From the NCBI GenBank assembly GCA_902632595.1, contig CACPDC010000005.1:23321-87320 (forward strand): DNA of 64,000 nucleotides. Reading direction: 5' to 3'. Made by a program: the position numbers and the translations under genes. Below are positions 62,250 through 64,000 of this stretch, in pieces; positions within the stretch are counted from its first letter, which is position 1, and every line of letters begins with the position of its first letter. The DNA comes from an uncultured SAR116 cluster alpha proteobacterium (GTDB lineage: Bacteria; Pseudomonadota; Alphaproteobacteria; Puniceispirillales; Puniceispirillaceae). The notes below the pieces were generated by a model that saw only the letters and a list, made by a program, of their open reading frames with translations, was not told the DNA's origin and searched no databases.

Positions 62250-62711
62250 TTAGCCGCCTGCTTGAACTTGCTCCAACACGTCTTCAGCATGACCCGGCAC
62301 CTTTACTTTACGCCATATTTTTGTAATCTTACCTTCAGGATCAATCAAAAAACTTGATCTTTCAATCCCCATATAGGATTTTCCGTACATCGATTTTTCA
62401 ACCCAAACCCCAAATTGCTCGCAAATGTCCGTCTCATTATCGGCACCTAATATACATTCTAGAGAATGCTTGGCTCGAAATTTTGCTTGTTTTTCAGGGG
62501 TATCCTTAGAAATCCCGATTACCACTGTGTTAGCAGCGTCAAACTCTGCTAACAGGCTGGTGAAAGAAGCCGCTTCCTTAGTACAGCCGGAGGTGTCAGC
62601 TCTTGGAAAGAAGAATAATACCACATTTTTTCCTGTATAATCCGATAGAGTGAAATATCCACGATCAGTTGGGATAGTAAAATCTTTTACTTTTGAACCA
62701 GTTTCCAGCAT
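62250..62711 (-). CDS. bcp: Thioredoxin-dependent thiol peroxidase (BCP/PrxQ)
   Basis: A 153-residue peroxiredoxin. The peroxidatic cysteine is Cys43 in FFPRADTSGCTKEA and Cys97 (DICEQFGVW) is at a resolving-like position; Cys86 is also present. It reduces H2O2 and organic peroxides. H2O2 from sarcosine oxidase would be a substrate source, by inference only. It diverges from the AsmA/DUF3971-type gene, a pairing I recall in alphaproteobacteria. Confidence 0.94.
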   Translation of the reverse strand: MLETGSKVKDFTIPTDRGYFTLSDYTGKNVVLFFFPRADTSGCTKEAASFTSLLAEFDAANTVVIGISKDTPEKQAKFRAKHSLECILGADNETDICEQFGVWVEKSMYGKSYMGIERSSFLIDPEGKITKIWRKVKVPGHAEDVLEQVQAGG

Positions 62712-62875
62712 CGATGCTTGCTCCGTAACAGTATTGTTGTTTTACTTATATAGTGATTATCGCAGACTGAATCAAAGATCTAGCAGTTTAATTCAAGCTT
62801 TGGCAGAAACAATCACTTTATGTATTATTTTTATTATAATATTTTATATAACATTTATTAGGTAATAGGCGCCAA

Positions 62876-64000
62876 ATGCTGTTTATAAAACGTGTTAGAG
62901 TTTTTAATAAAAACATTCTATTTGATTTTGCTAGCTTATTGGTATCGGTTATCATGTTGGGCCCCTTCTATAGCGTGGTAGAGCACTCTTTATTTCAGAA
63001 GCAAGACAAATTTATAGAAACAATTATTGAAACACAGATTTCAGATTTGTTTCCAGATTATGTTGTTGAAATAGAAAAAGTAGAAGTTACCCCCAATTTC
63101 TCCGTAACACCGTTCGAAATAAAAATCCAAAATATGAGCGTCGCCGGTCCTGAAGCAAATTTTATTTTTCCAGAAAGTGAATTAAAATTTGGACTCGAAA
63201 GTATATTTTTTGGCGGAATGCCACAATCTGTCGATCTTAACGGAGTAAAGGTCTTGGTAAATGGTAAGACTAAAGAAACAATTTTAAATGCATCAAATCC
63301 CGAAATAGTGCACCCCAACAAATTTATATCTAAATTAATTCTGGGATTCTCAGAAACTATATCAATGAGAAGTTTCCCTAGGAGAATCCAAGTCAAATTG
63401 GATGAGTTCCTTGCTGTAAAAAAAGAAAATTTACACACGGAAAAAATCATTATCAATGATGCAAACTTGTATTTAACAAGATCAAAACAGGATAAATTTA
63501 GAGCTTTAGTTTCTTTTAAAAATTCGACTATTGGTAAACTCGATGTAAATATCGAGGCAAATCTTACTGACTTAAATTGGAGGGCAACCGCCAATATGCA
63601 GTCTGTAGACGTAAAACCATTTAGAGCATATTTGCCGAAAGTTGTGCGAGAAACTCTAATTGAGGGCTTTGTCTCTGGCGAGCTAAATGCAGAATTTGAA
63701 GCGGCCCAATTAATCTCTGTAGATGGACATTTTGATTCAAAAAAAATAGGACTCAATATGGCGGTTGCAGAGAAAATTAATGTGAGTCAATTTTCTGGAT
63801 GGTTTGATTATGATGTGTCTAAAAAAGCCGCAGAATTGAACAATTTAGTGCTAAATCTTGAACCTGAGTTAAAATTGAAGGCAGCAATTCGAATAGATAA
63901 TATTGGAGATCCGGATGCACAATTCTCAATCACAGCAGAAACAAGAGATGCTCCGCTTAGAGCAATTTCGCCCTATTTTCTGACCCATCAATTTTCTACA
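62876..64000 (+). CDS. AsmA/DUF3971-like envelope protein, truncated by the window end
   Basis: The frame from the ATG at 62876 stays open to the right edge (375 residues seen), so the gene is 3' incomplete. The N-terminus has one membrane helix (about residues 17-36, FDFASLLVSVIMLGPFYSVV) and then a long beta-rich region with repeating amphipathic strands (FEIKIQNMSVAGPEANF, GFVSGELNAEFEAA, LNNLVLNLEPELKLKAAIRI). This is the pattern of the DUF3971/AsmA-like YhdP group, which forms lipid-conducting bridges between membranes. AGG lies about seven bases before the ATG. A 232-codon frame on the opposite strand is a shadow. Confidence 0.8.
   Translation, partial: MLFIKRVRVFNKNILFDFASLLVSVIMLGPFYSVVEHSLFQKQDKFIETIIETQISDLFPDYVVEIEKVEVTPNFSVTPFEIKIQNMSVAGPEANFIFPESELKFGLESIFFGGMPQSVDLNGVKVLVNGKTKETILNASNPEIVHPNKFISKLILGFSETISMRSFPRRIQVKLDEFLAVKKENLHTEKIIINDANLYLTRSKQDKFRALVSFKNSTIGKLDVNIEANLTDLNWRATANMQSVDVKPFRAYLPKVVRETLIEGFVSGELNAEFEAAQLISVDGHFDSKKIGLNMAVAEKINVSQFSGWFDYDVSKKAAELNNLVLNLEPELKLKAAIRIDNIGDPDAQFSITAETRDAPLRAISPYFLTHQFST

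Noticed and set aside
63058..63756. 232-codon minus-strand ORF at the right end
   Set aside because: It is the complement of the open AsmA/DUF3971-like frame; Ser/Phe-rich composition is typical of a shadow.
1..64000. Prophage, insertion sequences, CRISPR arrays, toxin-antitoxin or defence islands
   Set aside because: No transposase, integrase, phage structural gene, short regularly spaced repeats or recognisable defence genes were seen; nearly all genes are core metabolism or housekeeping.

Overview
This 64 kb window is a stretch of chromosome from an alphaproteobacterium. It is AT-rich by eye (composition was not computed) and densely packed. Several gene neighbourhoods are ones I recognise as alphaproteobacterial: ccmABCD next to an aconitase gene, xseB-ispA-dxs-tlyA, fabI-aroC, clpS-clpA beside a SPOR-tailed D,D-carboxypeptidase, NDUFA12-mlaD-DUF2155-aat, and rne / amiC-mrcA-prfB. 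SoxBDAG sarcosine oxidase, dimethylglycine dehydrogenase, a non-pyrrolysine MttB methyltransferase, a corrinoid-activating ASKHA ATPase and B12-dependent ribonucleotide reductase together suggest a marine, methylated-amine-using lineage, perhaps SAR116-like. That placement is inference. I see no rRNA, tRNA, insertion sequence, prophage or CRISPR array.

Layout. 1-1.3 kb: 3' part of a RACo-type corrinoid activation protein. 1.4-6.4 kb, minus: acnB-ccmA-ccmB-ccmC-ccmD, including a 46-codon ccmD. 6.7-13.5 kb, plus: SUV3-like helicase, Hsp15-type S4 protein, TerB-like protein, 7Fe ferredoxin, CarD, RpoH and proline iminopeptidase. 13.6-18 kb, plus: XRE regulator, then xseB-ispA-dxs-tlyA. 18-20.6 kb, minus: aroC, fabI and a glycine-zipper envelope protein. 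20.8-31 kb: pdxH, then a methylated-amine block in which dimethylglycine dehydrogenase and mttB (plus) converge on soxBDAG (minus). 31.2-37.4 kb, plus: a small membrane protein and the imuA-imuB-dnaE2 translesion cassette behind a LexA-type box. 37.4-43.3 kb: D,D-carboxypeptidase, clpS-clpA, a COG3146 acyltransferase-like protein and RidA. 43.4-47 kb, minus: nrdJ with a structured leader. 47.5-53.7 kb: NDUFA12, mlaD and DUF2155 facing aat, aroQ, a DsbA-like protein and a BepA-like protease, then an aminotransferase. 53.8-61.7 kb: rne (minus), then amiC, mrcA and prfB (plus). 62.2-64 kb: a peroxiredoxin diverging from an AsmA/DUF3971-type gene that runs off the window.

How the genes work together. 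MttB with RACo, then dimethylglycine dehydrogenase, then SoxBDAG would strip methyl groups one at a time from a quaternary or tertiary amine down to glycine, passing C1 units to folate. CcmABCD handles heme for c-type cytochromes and the NDUFA12 homologue belongs to complex I. ClpS, ClpA and Aat are three parts of the bacterial N-degron pathway. Dxs and IspA make isoprenoid precursors. AmiC, MrcA, DacC-like and BepA-like proteins maintain the envelope. Both the corrinoid methyltransferase system and NrdJ need cobalamin, so B12 supply should matter to this cell.

Most of the window is core genome. The points most worth a second look are an AcnB of unusual length in the slot next to ccmA, the nested inverted repeats in the nrdJ leader, the SOS box before imuA, the absence of accBC between aroQ and aat, and the compact methylated-amine locus. 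I did not find a clearly undescribed multi-gene system.
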